Source: Sphingopyxis solisilvae (GTDB lineage: Bacteria > Pseudomonadota > Alphaproteobacteria > Sphingomonadales > Sphingomonadaceae). Taken from it: a stretch of 64,000 nucleotides of DNA. Below are positions 16,727 to 25,334 of the stretch, piece by piece. A program made the translations under genes and the position numbers. The DNA lies in contig NZ_JADKYM010000001.1 in the NCBI RefSeq assembly GCF_015475875.1, positions 334,596 to 398,595 of the forward strand, read 5' to 3'. Below the pieces are notes generated by a model. The model was not told the DNA's origin. It searched no databases and was given only the letters and a program-made list of their open reading frames with translations. Numbering within the stretch: position 1 is the first letter of the stretch; the number at the start of each line of letters is the position of its first letter.

Positions 16727-17761
16727 ATGATTGCTACCCCCTATCTTCTCTATCTGGGCCATTCGACCGATCCCGCCGATATCAAGACTTCGCGCGGGCT
16801 CGCGGTGTTTCGGCCGGAAATCTGTGTCGGTGAATATCGGCACGACGATTGTACGCTGACCCTTGACCTGCCGCGCATGGATTTCGCTGCGGCGCGGGCG
16901 GCAGGCGCGAAAACGCTCGTGTTGGGGATCGCCAATGCGGGCGGCAAGCTGGGCGATGCGCTGATCGTCGATGCGCTTGCCGCGCTGGAAGCAGGGCTGG
17001 ACATCGCCTCTGGCCTCCATCAACGCCTGAATGCCGAACCGCGGCTGGCAGAGGCGGCGGCACGGCTGGGCCGCAAGCTGCACGACGTACGCGAACCGCG
17101 GCCCGACATTCCGATCGGCAATGGCAAGCCGCGGGCTGGCAGGCGGCTGCTCACGGTCGGCACCGACTGCTCGGTTGGCAAGATGTACACCACGCTCTGC
17201 CTTGCCCGCGCGCTCGAAAAACGGGGCGTCACGGCCGATTTCCGCGCGACCGGCCAGACCGGTATCCTGATTGCGGGCGATGGCGTGCCGCTCGACGCGG
17301 TGATTGCCGACTTTATCTCGGGCGCGATCGAACAGATTTCGCCCGCGCGCAGCGACGATGGCTGGGATCTGATCGAGGGACAGGGTTCGCTCTATCATCC
17401 CTCCTTTGCCGGCGTGTCGATGGGCCTGATCCACGGCGCCCAGCCGGAGGCGCTGGTGCTGTGTCACGACCCCGTGCGGCCGCATATGCGCGGGCTGCCG
17501 CACTATAAGCTACCGGGGATCGGCGACTGTATCGAAGCCAATCTTCGTGCGGCGCGGCTCACCAGCGCCAATGTGCGGATGGTCGGAATCGCGCTCAACA
17601 CATCGGCGATGCCCGAAGCCGAGGCAGCGGCGCTTTGTGCGCGCACCGAGGCCGAGTCCGGGTTGCCAACGAGCGACCCCTATCGTTTCGGTGTCGAGAC
17701 GATCCTCGACCGGTTGCTGGGCGTCGAAGCCGCGGTGCCCGCCGCTGTGCAAACCGCCTGA
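16727..17761 (+). CDS. dgcN: D-glutamate N-acetyltransferase DgcN (DUF1611 family)
   Basis: 344-residue DUF1611 protein. In the described DgcN-DgcA pathway this enzyme acetylates D-Glu to N-acetyl-D-Glu with acetyl-CoA. It starts MIATPYLLYLGHSTDPADIKT, has an N-terminal alpha/beta domain, then a P-loop-like VGTDCSVGKMYTT, FRATGQTGILIAG, an EGQGSLYHPSFAGVS motif, and a C-terminal region with LCHDPVRPHMRGLPHYKLP. ATG 16727 is nine bases upstream of dgcA at its far end. The dgcN-dgcA pair is the hallmark of the pathway, and the next gene is a glutamate-type symporter. Assignment rests on family and context; no enzymatic detail is visible. Confidence 0.85.
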   Translation: MIATPYLLYLGHSTDPADIKTSRGLAVFRPEICVGEYRHDDCTLTLDLPRMDFAAARAAGAKTLVLGIANAGGKLGDALIVDALAALEAGLDIASGLHQRLNAEPRLAEAAARLGRKLHDVREPRPDIPIGNGKPRAGRRLLTVGTDCSVGKMYTTLCLARALEKRGVTADFRATGQTGILIAGDGVPLDAVIADFISGAIEQISPARSDDGWDLIEGQGSLYHPSFAGVSMGLIHGAQPEALVLCHDPVRPHMRGLPHYKLPGIGDCIEANLRAARLTSANVRMVGIALNTSAMPEAEAAALCARTEAESGLPTSDPYRFGVETILDRLLGVEAAVPAAVQTA

Positions 17762-17770
17762 CGCCTGGCC

Positions 17771-18763
17771 ATGCCCCGCGTCCTTTCGGTATTCGCCGAG
17801 ACCTTTCCGCTTCATTCGCCCTTCCGTATCTCGCGCGGTACCAAGACGGCTGCCGAGGTGGTGACCGTCATGATTTCGGAGGACGGCGTCATCGGGCGCG
17901 GGGAAGGCGTCCCCTACCCGCGCTACGGGGAAAGCGTCGATAGTGCGATCGCAGTCATCGAGGGATTACGGTCGGCGATCGAACGCGGCGCCGATCGGCA
18001 CGAGATCATGCAATCGATGCCGGCGGGATCGGCGCGCAATGCTGTCGATTGTGCGCTGTGGGATCTGGAATTGCGGCAAGGCGGCGGCGATGTGGCCGCG
18101 GCGCTTGATCTGCCGGTGCCGCTCGCTCCCATCGTCACCGCGATGACGGTCGGGCTCGATACGGCGGAAAATATGGCGCGCGCCGCCGCTGCCCTCGCCG
18201 CCGCGCCGCTGCTGAAGGTCAAGGTCGACCGCCGCGACCCCGCGTCGCTGATGCGCGCGGTCCGCGCCGCCGCGCCCAAGGCGCGGATGATTGTCGACCC
18301 GAACGAAAGCTGGACGATCGACGAGGTCCGCGATCTGCAGCAGTTGATGATCGAGCTCAAAATCGACCTGCTGGAACAGCCGCTGCCCGCCGACGCCGAT
18401 TGCGATCTCGTCGGCTTTCGGTCCGCGATCCCGATTGCGGCCGATGAAGCGGTGCATGTCGCGACCGATCTCGACGCGCTGCCCGATGGCTATGGCGTGG
18501 TGAACATCAAACTCGACAAGACCGGCGGGCTGACCGCGGCGCTCGAACTTGCCGCGGCGGCACGGCAGCGCGGCTTGGGGGTGATGACCGGCTGCATGAT
18601 CTGTTCGTCGCTGTCGATCGCCCCAGCGTGGGCGGTTGCCGCAAAGAGCGACTTCGTCGACCTTGACGGACCGCTCTGGCTTGCCGAGGATCGGTCGGGC
18701 GGCGTCAGGGGTGCCAACGGGCTGTTGTCGCCGCCGCAGCCCGGGTTCTGGGGCGGTATCTGA
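17771..18763 (+). CDS. dgcA: N-acetyl-D-glutamate racemase DgcA (dipeptide-epimerase-like enolase superfamily)
   Basis: 330-residue enolase-superfamily enzyme of the muconate-lactonizing/dipeptide epimerase branch. It has an N-terminal capping domain, then a barrel with the catalytic KxK at K149/K151 (LKVKVD), metal ligands D176 (DPNES), E202 (LLEQPL) and D225 (ADEAVH), and the opposing base K248 (NIKLDKTGG). Lysines on both faces fit 1,1-proton transfer, that is epimerase or racemase chemistry. Located nine bases after dgcN, it is best read as the racemase giving N-acetyl-L-Glu. An L-Ala-D/L-Glu epimerase for muropeptide recycling is the alternative and would also suit the locus. Confidence 0.85.
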   Translation: MPRVLSVFAETFPLHSPFRISRGTKTAAEVVTVMISEDGVIGRGEGVPYPRYGESVDSAIAVIEGLRSAIERGADRHEIMQSMPAGSARNAVDCALWDLELRQGGGDVAAALDLPVPLAPIVTAMTVGLDTAENMARAAAALAAAPLLKVKVDRRDPASLMRAVRAAAPKARMIVDPNESWTIDEVRDLQQLMIELKIDLLEQPLPADADCDLVGFRSAIPIAADEAVHVATDLDALPDGYGVVNIKLDKTGGLTAALELAAAARQRGLGVMTGCMICSSLSIAPAWAVAAKSDFVDLDGPLWLAEDRSGGVRGANGLLSPPQPGFWGGI

Positions 18764-18785
18764 CGACCATGGGAACGGGGGGGCG

Positions 18786-20051
18786 ATGACGGGTTTGATG
18801 CGCGGCTGGTTTGCCATTCCGCTTTGGAAGCGGGTGCTGGGCGCGATGGTCATCGGCGTCGCGCTGGGCCTGCTGTGGCCTGCGGCGACCGGCGCCATCG
18901 CCTTTATCGGCGACCTGTTCGTCCGCCTGATCCGGATGCTGGTCGTCCCGATCGTGTTCATCAGCATCGCTTCCGGTGTGACCGCGCTTGCCGATCCCCG
19001 CAAGCTGGGTTCAGTTGGCGCGCGCACGGTATCGCTGTTCGCGGCCACCACGGCCTGTGCGGTGTCGATCGGCATCGCCGTGGGATTGTTTCTGGAACCG
19101 GGCAAAGGAGCTGCGCTCGGCACCGCGGCGCCGCATGCACTGGGCGAGCCCAAATCGCTGTACGACCAACTGATGGGCATCGTCCCGGTCAACATCGTGC
19201 AATCGCTGGCCGAAGGGGACATGCTGGCGATCATCTTTTTCGCGATGATGCTCGGGTTCGGCGTCATTCTTGCCGGCGACAAGGGCCGCCCGGTCGCCAA
19301 TTTGCTGCAATCGGCGGGCGAGGTGATGTTCCACCTCGTCCGTATCATCATGGAAGTCACGCCGTTCGGTGTGCTGGCACTGATCGGCAAGGCCGTCGCC
19401 GACAATGGCGTTGCGGTATTTGCCAATGTCGGATGGCTTGCGGTCGGCGTCGCGGCAGGCGTCATTCTCCAGATATTGCTGGTCCACCTCCCCCTCATCG
19501 CTTTTGTCGCGCGGCAGCGCGTGCTGCGTTTTTACCGCACCATCGTCGACGCGCTGGCGGTGGCGTTTTCGACTGCGTCGTCCGCCGCCACCTTGCCCGT
19601 GGCACTGCGGATCGCCCGCGACGACCTGAAGATCGCGCCGGGCGTCGCCTCGACGGTGCTGCCGATCGGCGCCAGCATCGGCAAGGACGGCACCGCGATG
19701 TATGTCGGGCTGCTCAGCATTTTCGGCCTGCAAGCGCTCGGCATCGAACCCGACGCGTCGATGCTCGCGATCGTGCTGCTCACTGGAGCGCTTGCGGCCT
19801 TCGGCACCGCACCGATCCCGTCCGCTTCGCTGTTCATGCTCGCCGCGGTACTGGCGTCGGTCGGCGTCTCGCCCGAACAGACCGCCTTGATCGTCGGGTT
19901 CATCCTGCCGTTCGACCGGCTACTCGACATGACGCGCACGGTCGCCAGCGCCAGCGCCAACCTGACCGTCACCACGGTGGTCGCGCGCTGGGAAAAGGCG
20001 ATCGGCGACAGCACCGAGACTGAACCCCTATCGCAGGAGGCGCCACAATGA
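18786..20051 (+). CDS. Dicarboxylate/amino acid:cation symporter (DAACS, GltP-like)
   Basis: 421-residue inner-membrane symporter with about eight transmembrane helices and two re-entrant loops. Family motifs are VVPIVFISIASGV, the serine-rich AFSTASSAATLP, and GASIGKDGTAMYVG (DGTA). Members import glutamate, aspartate or C4-dicarboxylates with Na+ or H+. ATG 18786 follows GGAACGGGGGGG. Its TGA overlaps the ATG of the next gene as ATGA. Given dgcN-dgcA immediately upstream, it probably imports D- and/or L-glutamate. Confidence 0.9.
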   Translation: MTGLMRGWFAIPLWKRVLGAMVIGVALGLLWPAATGAIAFIGDLFVRLIRMLVVPIVFISIASGVTALADPRKLGSVGARTVSLFAATTACAVSIGIAVGLFLEPGKGAALGTAAPHALGEPKSLYDQLMGIVPVNIVQSLAEGDMLAIIFFAMMLGFGVILAGDKGRPVANLLQSAGEVMFHLVRIIMEVTPFGVLALIGKAVADNGVAVFANVGWLAVGVAAGVILQILLVHLPLIAFVARQRVLRFYRTIVDALAVAFSTASSAATLPVALRIARDDLKIAPGVASTVLPIGASIGKDGTAMYVGLLSIFGLQALGIEPDASMLAIVLLTGALAAFGTAPIPSASLFMLAAVLASVGVSPEQTALIVGFILPFDRLLDMTRTVASASANLTVTTVVARWEKAIGDSTETEPLSQEAPQ

Positions 20052-21076
20052 ACCTGCAAGCGGTTTGTGATCGCGGCTTCGAGTCGGCGCTTGCAGCCGT
20101 CCAGCGCGGTGACATCCCGGCGGCGGCGCTGGGCGTTGTGACCGCCACGGGCGAGAGTGCCGCATGTCTTGCAGGCATGGCGGCGCTGGAACCCGCGCGC
20201 GAGGCACTGACCCGCGACCACTGGTTCGACCTTGCGTCGCTCAGCAAGGTGATCGCAACCACCACGATCATCCTGATGCTGGCCGACCAGGGACGCCTCG
20301 ACCTTGACCGGCCGCTCACCGACGCGATCCCCGATCTGCGCCAATATGACATTGCGAACGCACCCGAACGGTCGCTGACGTTTCGCGACTGCCTGATGCA
20401 CCGGACCTTCCTGCCCGCGGTCGAGCCCATCTACACCTATGATGCCGATCCCGCGCGGCTGCGCGCCTTTGTGCTGCAACGCGCATGGCGGCAGGGGCCG
20501 CCGGTCTATTCGGACATCAATTTCATCCTGCTCGGGATCGCAATCGAACGCATGACCGGGGTACCGCTCTCCGATTGGCCGCTCGGCAAGGGACTGGGCT
20601 ATGGTCGCCCGCCCGGCCCGGCGGTTGCGACAGAATTTTGCACTTGGCGCGGCCGCGTCTTGAAGGGCGAGGTCCATGACGAAAACGCCTTTGCGCTCGG
20701 CGGTGCAAGCGGTCACGCTGGCGTGTTCGGTACCGTCGACGGGGTGCTGGGCTTTGCGCGCGCGACGCTGGACGGATCACGGCTATCCGAAGCAATGGTG
20801 GCCGAAATCCGGACCGCGGGCGAGCGCAACCGGACCTGTGGTTGGCAAAAGGCGTTTTCGGGCTGGCACGGCGGCAGCCGCTGTTCGGCGGAGACTATCG
20901 GGCACACGGGCTTTACCGGCACCGGCCTTTGGATCGATTTTGAACGCGGGCTCGCCTGGACGCTGCTGACGAACCGCGTCCACCCGTCGCGGCATCGCGA
21001 AAGCGGGATCACGACGCTCCGCCCCGCGGTTGGCGAAGCTCTTGTTGCGGCGTGGGAGGAAACACGAACCACATGA
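20048..21076 (+). CDS. Serine hydrolase, class C beta-lactamase fold
   Basis: 342-residue serine hydrolase of the AmpC/esterase/D-peptidase superfamily. Active-site elements are S64-L-S-K67 (DLASLSKV), Tyr in VYSDIN (Y-x-N class) and HTG in IGHTGFTG. No signal peptide is evident, so it may work in the cytoplasm. It overlaps both neighbours by ATGA, so the symporter, this gene and dacB form one translationally coupled unit. The context suggests a D-aminopeptidase or D,D-peptidase acting on imported peptides, but esterase activity cannot be excluded. Confidence 0.85.
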   Translation: MNLQAVCDRGFESALAAVQRGDIPAAALGVVTATGESAACLAGMAALEPAREALTRDHWFDLASLSKVIATTTIILMLADQGRLDLDRPLTDAIPDLRQYDIANAPERSLTFRDCLMHRTFLPAVEPIYTYDADPARLRAFVLQRAWRQGPPVYSDINFILLGIAIERMTGVPLSDWPLGKGLGYGRPPGPAVATEFCTWRGRVLKGEVHDENAFALGGASGHAGVFGTVDGVLGFARATLDGSRLSEAMVAEIRTAGERNRTCGWQKAFSGWHGGSRCSAETIGHTGFTGTGLWIDFERGLAWTLLTNRVHPSRHRESGITTLRPAVGEALVAAWEETRTT

Positions 21077-22548
21077 CGATGAAATTCCGGCATATCGCCC
21101 TTCCCTCACTTTTGGCGCTGTCCTTGTCGCTGGCACCGGCTGCCGCGCGCACCCCCGATACGTCATCGGTTCAGACGATCGCCGAGCAAAAACTGGCCGA
21201 TCGACCCGCGGGATCGCGCGTCGGTTTGCTGGTGACGACGATGGAGGGCGAAACGCTGGTGTCGATCACCCCCGACCAGCGCTTCATTCCGGCGTCGAAC
21301 ACCAAGATGTTCACGACCGCGATCGGTTACGCGCAGCTCCCCGTGCTTGAAAGCACGGCGAAAGGAACCGGCGTGCGGATCGATCGGTCGAAAAGCGCAC
21401 CCGACGTCGTGCTCCACGGTCGCGGCGACCCGCGGCTGTCGAGCGCCGACGACTGCGTTCAGAATTGTTTGCAGATGCTCGCCGATGCCATAGCGCGGAC
21501 CACCCGCCACGTTCGCCACATTATCGGCGACGATAGCTGGCTGCCCGACGAGCGCTGGAGCCCGGGGATGAGCTGGAACAACATCCAGTCGCGATACGGC
21601 ACCGCGACCTCGGCACTGACGCTCGACGACAATGAACTGGTCGTGATGCTGACCCCCGGCGCCGTCGGTACCGCTCCCCGGCTGGCGTCGTCGGGTTATT
21701 ATGATATCGAAAACCGCATCGTGACGGTGGCGGGCAAGGACGAGGATGTCGTCGCTGAGCGTATGCCGAACAGCCGGACGCTGCGGCTGACCGGCACGAT
21801 CGGCGCCGATGCGCCCGCGATGACGCTGCGCTACGGTATCGACGATCCGGCCCATTTTGCCGCCTGGCGACTGCGCGAACTGTTGCGCGCGCGCGGTGTG
21901 CGGGTCGATGGCAACATCGACGTGCGCCACCGCCCGCTGACGCCTGCCGACGATCCCAAGCAGCGTGGCACGACCCTGTTCGAGGCTCCGGTCGAACCCG
22001 TCATGCTGGCCGAGCTGACGCCGCAACCGCTCGCCGAAAATATGATCCGGATCAACAAGGAGAGCCAGAATCTCCACAGCGAATTGATGCTGCGGCGGGT
22101 CGCCCGGCAGAGTGGCAGCGGCTCGATTGCCGACGGGCAGGCGGTGATGCGCCGCGTGATGACCGAGGCAGGGATCGCGGAAACGGGTTATGATTTTTCC
22201 GATGGGTCGGGAATGTCAACATACAACCGTATCACGCCGCGCGCGGCGGTCGGCCTGCTGGCCTGGATTGCGCGCCAGCCGTGGGGCGCGGCCTGGCGCG
22301 ACACGCTGCCGATCGCCGGGCGTGACGGGACCTTGCAGAACCGCTTCAAGGGCACGTTGCTCGAAGGCAAGCTATTCGCCAAGACCGGGTCGCTCAACGC
22401 CAGTCGCGCGCTGTCCGGCTATATGGTGACGCGCAGCGGGCGGACGCTGATCTTTTCGGTGCTCGCCAATGATATGCCGAACGGCACCGATAGCCAGGCG
22501 ACCGCCGCAGTGGACCGGATGCTCGTCGCGATCGCCGAGGCGCTATAG
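21073..22548 (+). CDS. dacB: PBP4-type D-alanyl-D-alanine carboxypeptidase/endopeptidase DacB
   Basis: 491-residue periplasmic peptidase S13. A signal peptide (LALSLSLAPAAA) is followed by SxxK at S75-N-T-K78 (IPASNTKMF), SxN in FSDGSGMS and KTG in FAKTGSLNAS, with the large insert domain typical of PBP4. It cuts D-Ala-mDAP crosslinks and releases D-amino-acid-containing peptides. ATG 21073 overlaps the previous gene by four bases. Placing a PBP4 in the D-Glu operon points to scavenging of peptidoglycan peptides. Confidence 0.93.
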   Translation: MTMKFRHIALPSLLALSLSLAPAAARTPDTSSVQTIAEQKLADRPAGSRVGLLVTTMEGETLVSITPDQRFIPASNTKMFTTAIGYAQLPVLESTAKGTGVRIDRSKSAPDVVLHGRGDPRLSSADDCVQNCLQMLADAIARTTRHVRHIIGDDSWLPDERWSPGMSWNNIQSRYGTATSALTLDDNELVVMLTPGAVGTAPRLASSGYYDIENRIVTVAGKDEDVVAERMPNSRTLRLTGTIGADAPAMTLRYGIDDPAHFAAWRLRELLRARGVRVDGNIDVRHRPLTPADDPKQRGTTLFEAPVEPVMLAELTPQPLAENMIRINKESQNLHSELMLRRVARQSGSGSIADGQAVMRRVMTEAGIAETGYDFSDGSGMSTYNRITPRAAVGLLAWIARQPWGAAWRDTLPIAGRDGTLQNRFKGTLLEGKLFAKTGSLNASRALSGYMVTRSGRTLIFSVLANDMPNGTDSQATAAVDRMLVAIAEAL

Positions 22549-24927
22549 CTTCGGCGTAATCGCCATCCGGCTCACCGCGTGGCGATCGACGGCCGCCTTG
22601 CTGAACCACATCGGCTGCATCGCTCCCGCGAGCCACTTTGGGTAGAAGTCGCGATAGCGCGGCGAACGCGGATCGGCCGACTGGCCGGGCAGCAAGAGAT
22701 ACCGGCTGTTGTCCCACGCACCGACGTCGGCGACGAACAGAAAACTCGCGCCGTGCGATACCTGAAAGCCGCGTCGCGAGTTGAAGCCGCGCGCCATCGG
22801 CGTGGTACCGTCGCCACCCGACCGGCCGCCTTCGATCTTCGGGAACGCGGCGGCGATCGCTTTGTTCACCGACGCCAGCGGATGCGCGATGTTGACCCGG
22901 TGCAGATTGCCCCACTGCCATTTCGCCGGATCATTGCCGCCCAGCTCGACCGCCTTCGCCCAGCCCGCCGCCAGCGCGCCGTCGACCAGCGCATCGCGCG
23001 CCGCGGCGGGATCGTCACCGAGGCGCTGGTCGGGTGCCGCGAGGATGCGCAGCATTTCGGACAGATTGACCGTCGGGATCAGGTCGAGCGCCGCGGCGGG
23101 CACGATCCGTTCGCGGAAGCTGGCCGATAGCGCCACCATCACCATTTCGAACAACAGCGCCGCGGCGCTGTCGGCCTCGATGCCACAATCCCAGCGGCGC
23201 AGCATGGCCGTTGCCGCTGCCGCCGCAGGCGACGGGTTGGCGGGCAGCAGCTGCAAAAGCGCGCGCGCGGGCAGCGACTGGACATCATGTTGCAACGCAA
23301 TGCTGTCCTCGATCCGGTGCTTCGGCTGGCTTCGCAGCACCTCGGCCACGCGGTTGTAGCGAAAGGGATCGCTCCAGGTGAAACTGATGATCCGCTCGCG
23401 GTACGGATAATCGGCGGGCAGGTTCATCTCGTTCGCCGAGGCAAACCAGCCTTCGCGCGGGTTATAGACCGACGGCATATCCTTGACCGGGATCAATCCG
23501 GTCCAGTCGTAATCGCCGTCGCCGGGAGCGGGAAACAGACCGTCATGCTTCGATCGACGCGGGGTGAAGCCGATCGTCTGCCAGCCGGTATTGCCGTTGA
23601 TGTCGGCGTAGTGCAGATTGGTCGGCGACACGTGCAGCTTGAACGCTTCCTGCAATGTCGCCCAGTCCTTGGCCAGATTGATCGCGATGATCGCAAAGCG
23701 CTGGTTGGCACCGGGCAACATGCTGACCGTCGCCAGCGCGACGGCGCGGTTGCGCGACGGATCTTGCGAGACGACCGGCCGCCCGTCGGCATAGCGAAAC
23801 CGTCCGCGCTCGGGCGCCGCCCCTTTGACGGCAATCTCGTCCTCGAAGATTTCGAAGGCCCGCCATTTGCCCTTGTGCCAATATTGGTCGCCATTGCCTT
23901 CGCGTGTTTTCAGGACGAACAGGTCGGTCTGGTCGATATGGAAATTGGTGCGGCCAAAGGCAAAGCGGTCGGTGTGCCCCTGCATGATGCCGGGCAGTCC
24001 CGGCGCCCCCGCGCCCATCACGTCGAGGCCGGGGGCGGTCAGATGGATCATGTGCCGCGGGCTGGCGCCGCCGATGCCCAAGTGCGGATCGTTGGCCAGG
24101 ATCGGGCGCCCCGTCGCGCTGCGCGACGCGGCGATCGTCCACGCGTTGCTGCCCAGTGCGAAGCGGTCGCCTTCGGGCTGGTCGGGGCCGGTGCGCGGTT
24201 CCTCCAGCGAGTCATAGGGCATCGGCCTGTTTGCCGGGTCGAGCATCCCCAGATCGGCGTCGCGGACCGCGGCGACGTCAAGGCCGTCGGGAACCGAAAA
24301 GGACCAGGCGGGACGAAGCGGCATCATCAGCTGTTCGGCGTCGATCAGGCCGCGCGCTTGCAGCTGGGCGCGACGGACCTCGTCATCGGCGTCGCCCATG
24401 CCGACGCCGCGGCGCTTGACGAGATCGCGAATGTCCCAGCGGAGCGGTTCAAAACCGAGTATTCCATACTCCAGCGGCATATCCGCCGGATTGTCCGCAA
24501 GTTCATCGACCCGCGCATTGACGCCCGCCACATATCCGCGCGCACATTCCAGCACCTCGGCAGGCAGCGCGGCCAATTCGGCGTCGATGTCACCGCGATA
24601 GTGGAACAGGCGCGCCGCCCGGTCGGCGGCAACAAATGCTGGTCCGAAAGCTTCCGCCATCCGGCCCATTTCGCGGCGATGGTCGATGTCGAGCTGAAAC
24701 AGCCGGTCGCGCGCCACCAGATAGCCCTGTGCAAAGAAGGCGTCATGCTTGGACGCTGCGCGCACATGCGGGACCCCCAGTTCGTCCTCGACGATCTCGA
24801 TCGGCGCCCGCGCTCCCTCCAGTGCGATTCTTTTCACTCCGCCCCGGATCCGGGGCTGGGCCATCAGGCTGCCCGGCAATGCAACAAGTGCGGCGGAGGC
24901 GAGCAGGAATGCGCGGCGCTGGATCAA
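22543..24927 (-). CDS. Penicillin acylase family N-terminal nucleophile hydrolase
   Basis: 794-residue secreted amidase precursor. TTG 24927 is preferred because GGAGAAG lies five bases upstream; the frame stays open to a TTG at 24960. A basic RR plus hydrophobic stretch (QRRAFLLASAALVALPGSLMA) is a Sec or Tat signal. Self-cleavage before Ser260 in ALGSNAWTIA gives the beta-chain nucleophile, the family hallmark; LANDPHLGI and NFHIDQTD follow as usual. Substrates in the family include penicillins, acyl-homoserine lactones and N-acylated amino acids. It converges on dacB with a six-base overlap and has candidate operator 3 upstream at the same distance as dgcN. Confidence 0.9.
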   Translation of the reverse strand: MIQRRAFLLASAALVALPGSLMAQPRIRGGVKRIALEGARAPIEIVEDELGVPHVRAASKHDAFFAQGYLVARDRLFQLDIDHRREMGRMAEAFGPAFVAADRAARLFHYRGDIDAELAALPAEVLECARGYVAGVNARVDELADNPADMPLEYGILGFEPLRWDIRDLVKRRGVGMGDADDEVRRAQLQARGLIDAEQLMMPLRPAWSFSVPDGLDVAAVRDADLGMLDPANRPMPYDSLEEPRTGPDQPEGDRFALGSNAWTIAASRSATGRPILANDPHLGIGGASPRHMIHLTAPGLDVMGAGAPGLPGIMQGHTDRFAFGRTNFHIDQTDLFVLKTREGNGDQYWHKGKWRAFEIFEDEIAVKGAAPERGRFRYADGRPVVSQDPSRNRAVALATVSMLPGANQRFAIIAINLAKDWATLQEAFKLHVSPTNLHYADINGNTGWQTIGFTPRRSKHDGLFPAPGDGDYDWTGLIPVKDMPSVYNPREGWFASANEMNLPADYPYRERIISFTWSDPFRYNRVAEVLRSQPKHRIEDSIALQHDVQSLPARALLQLLPANPSPAAAAATAMLRRWDCGIEADSAAALLFEMVMVALSASFRERIVPAAALDLIPTVNLSEMLRILAAPDQRLGDDPAAARDALVDGALAAGWAKAVELGGNDPAKWQWGNLHRVNIAHPLASVNKAIAAAFPKIEGGRSGGDGTTPMARGFNSRRGFQVSHGASFLFVADVGAWDNSRYLLLPGQSADPRSPRYRDFYPKWLAGAMQPMWFSKAAVDRHAVSRMAITPKL

Positions 24928-25334
24928 AGGGGCTTCTCCAAGTTGCGACAGGGATATCAAAGCCTATCGCAGCCCATCCGCGTGCCGTTATAACAAGCGC
25001 GGTACGCCCTATAAACTCAGGCTATTCGGCGCTCGCCGGACGCGCGCTCCGCTCCATGCCTTATGGCTATAGGTCCATATCGTCAGGGTCAGCGCCAAGC
25101 GGTTGACCCCCCGCAGCCACCCTGTAACCTCAATGTCACGGATCGAGCCGTGTGCAGGCAATGCAGGCGAACGGCCGGACCGGCGAAGATCGAAAGTATC
25201 AGAACATAATGAGTGCGCCAAAAGGCCACCATCACATCAGGCGGGACGAAACGGGACAGCCAAGCAGCGGATCGACGCTGGTATGCCATCAGGTGATAGG
25301 CGGCTGGTCTTTGGCAACGAAGGGGATTGTAACA
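24928..25334. other. Divergent intergenic region between penicillin acylase and TonB receptor
   Basis: About 400 bases with no independent gene that I can support. It holds candidate LysR operator 3 (25011-25025) and AT-richer patches at 24988-24993 and 25061-25080. The TonB receptor frame is open back to 25152, but a clear signal peptide begins only at 25335. Promoters for both flanking genes should lie here; no convincing -35/-10 pair could be assigned by eye. Confidence 0.5.
25011..25025 (+). promoter_or_regulatory. Candidate LysR operator 3, upstream of penicillin acylase
   Basis: ATAAACTCAGGCTAT matches 12 of 15 positions of the site before dgcN, including the block TCAGGCTAT and the ATA-N9-TAT frame. 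It lies 83 bases from the proposed TTG start of the penicillin acylase gene, the same spacing as operator 2 to dgcN. Confidence 0.5.

Noticed and set aside
23287..24993. Long open frame antisense to the penicillin acylase gene
   Set aside because: It covers a gene with clear catalytic motifs on the other strand; its composition is that of a mirrored frame with no domain.
25061..25073. TTATGGCTATAGG as a fourth copy of the LysR operator
   Set aside because: It shares only GGCTATA with the other sites and does not keep the ATA-N9-TAT spacing on either strand.
25152..25334. Longer N-terminus for the TonB receptor from 25152 or the ATG at 25209
   Set aside because: The clear signal peptide begins at 25335; the upstream part would displace it from the N-terminus.
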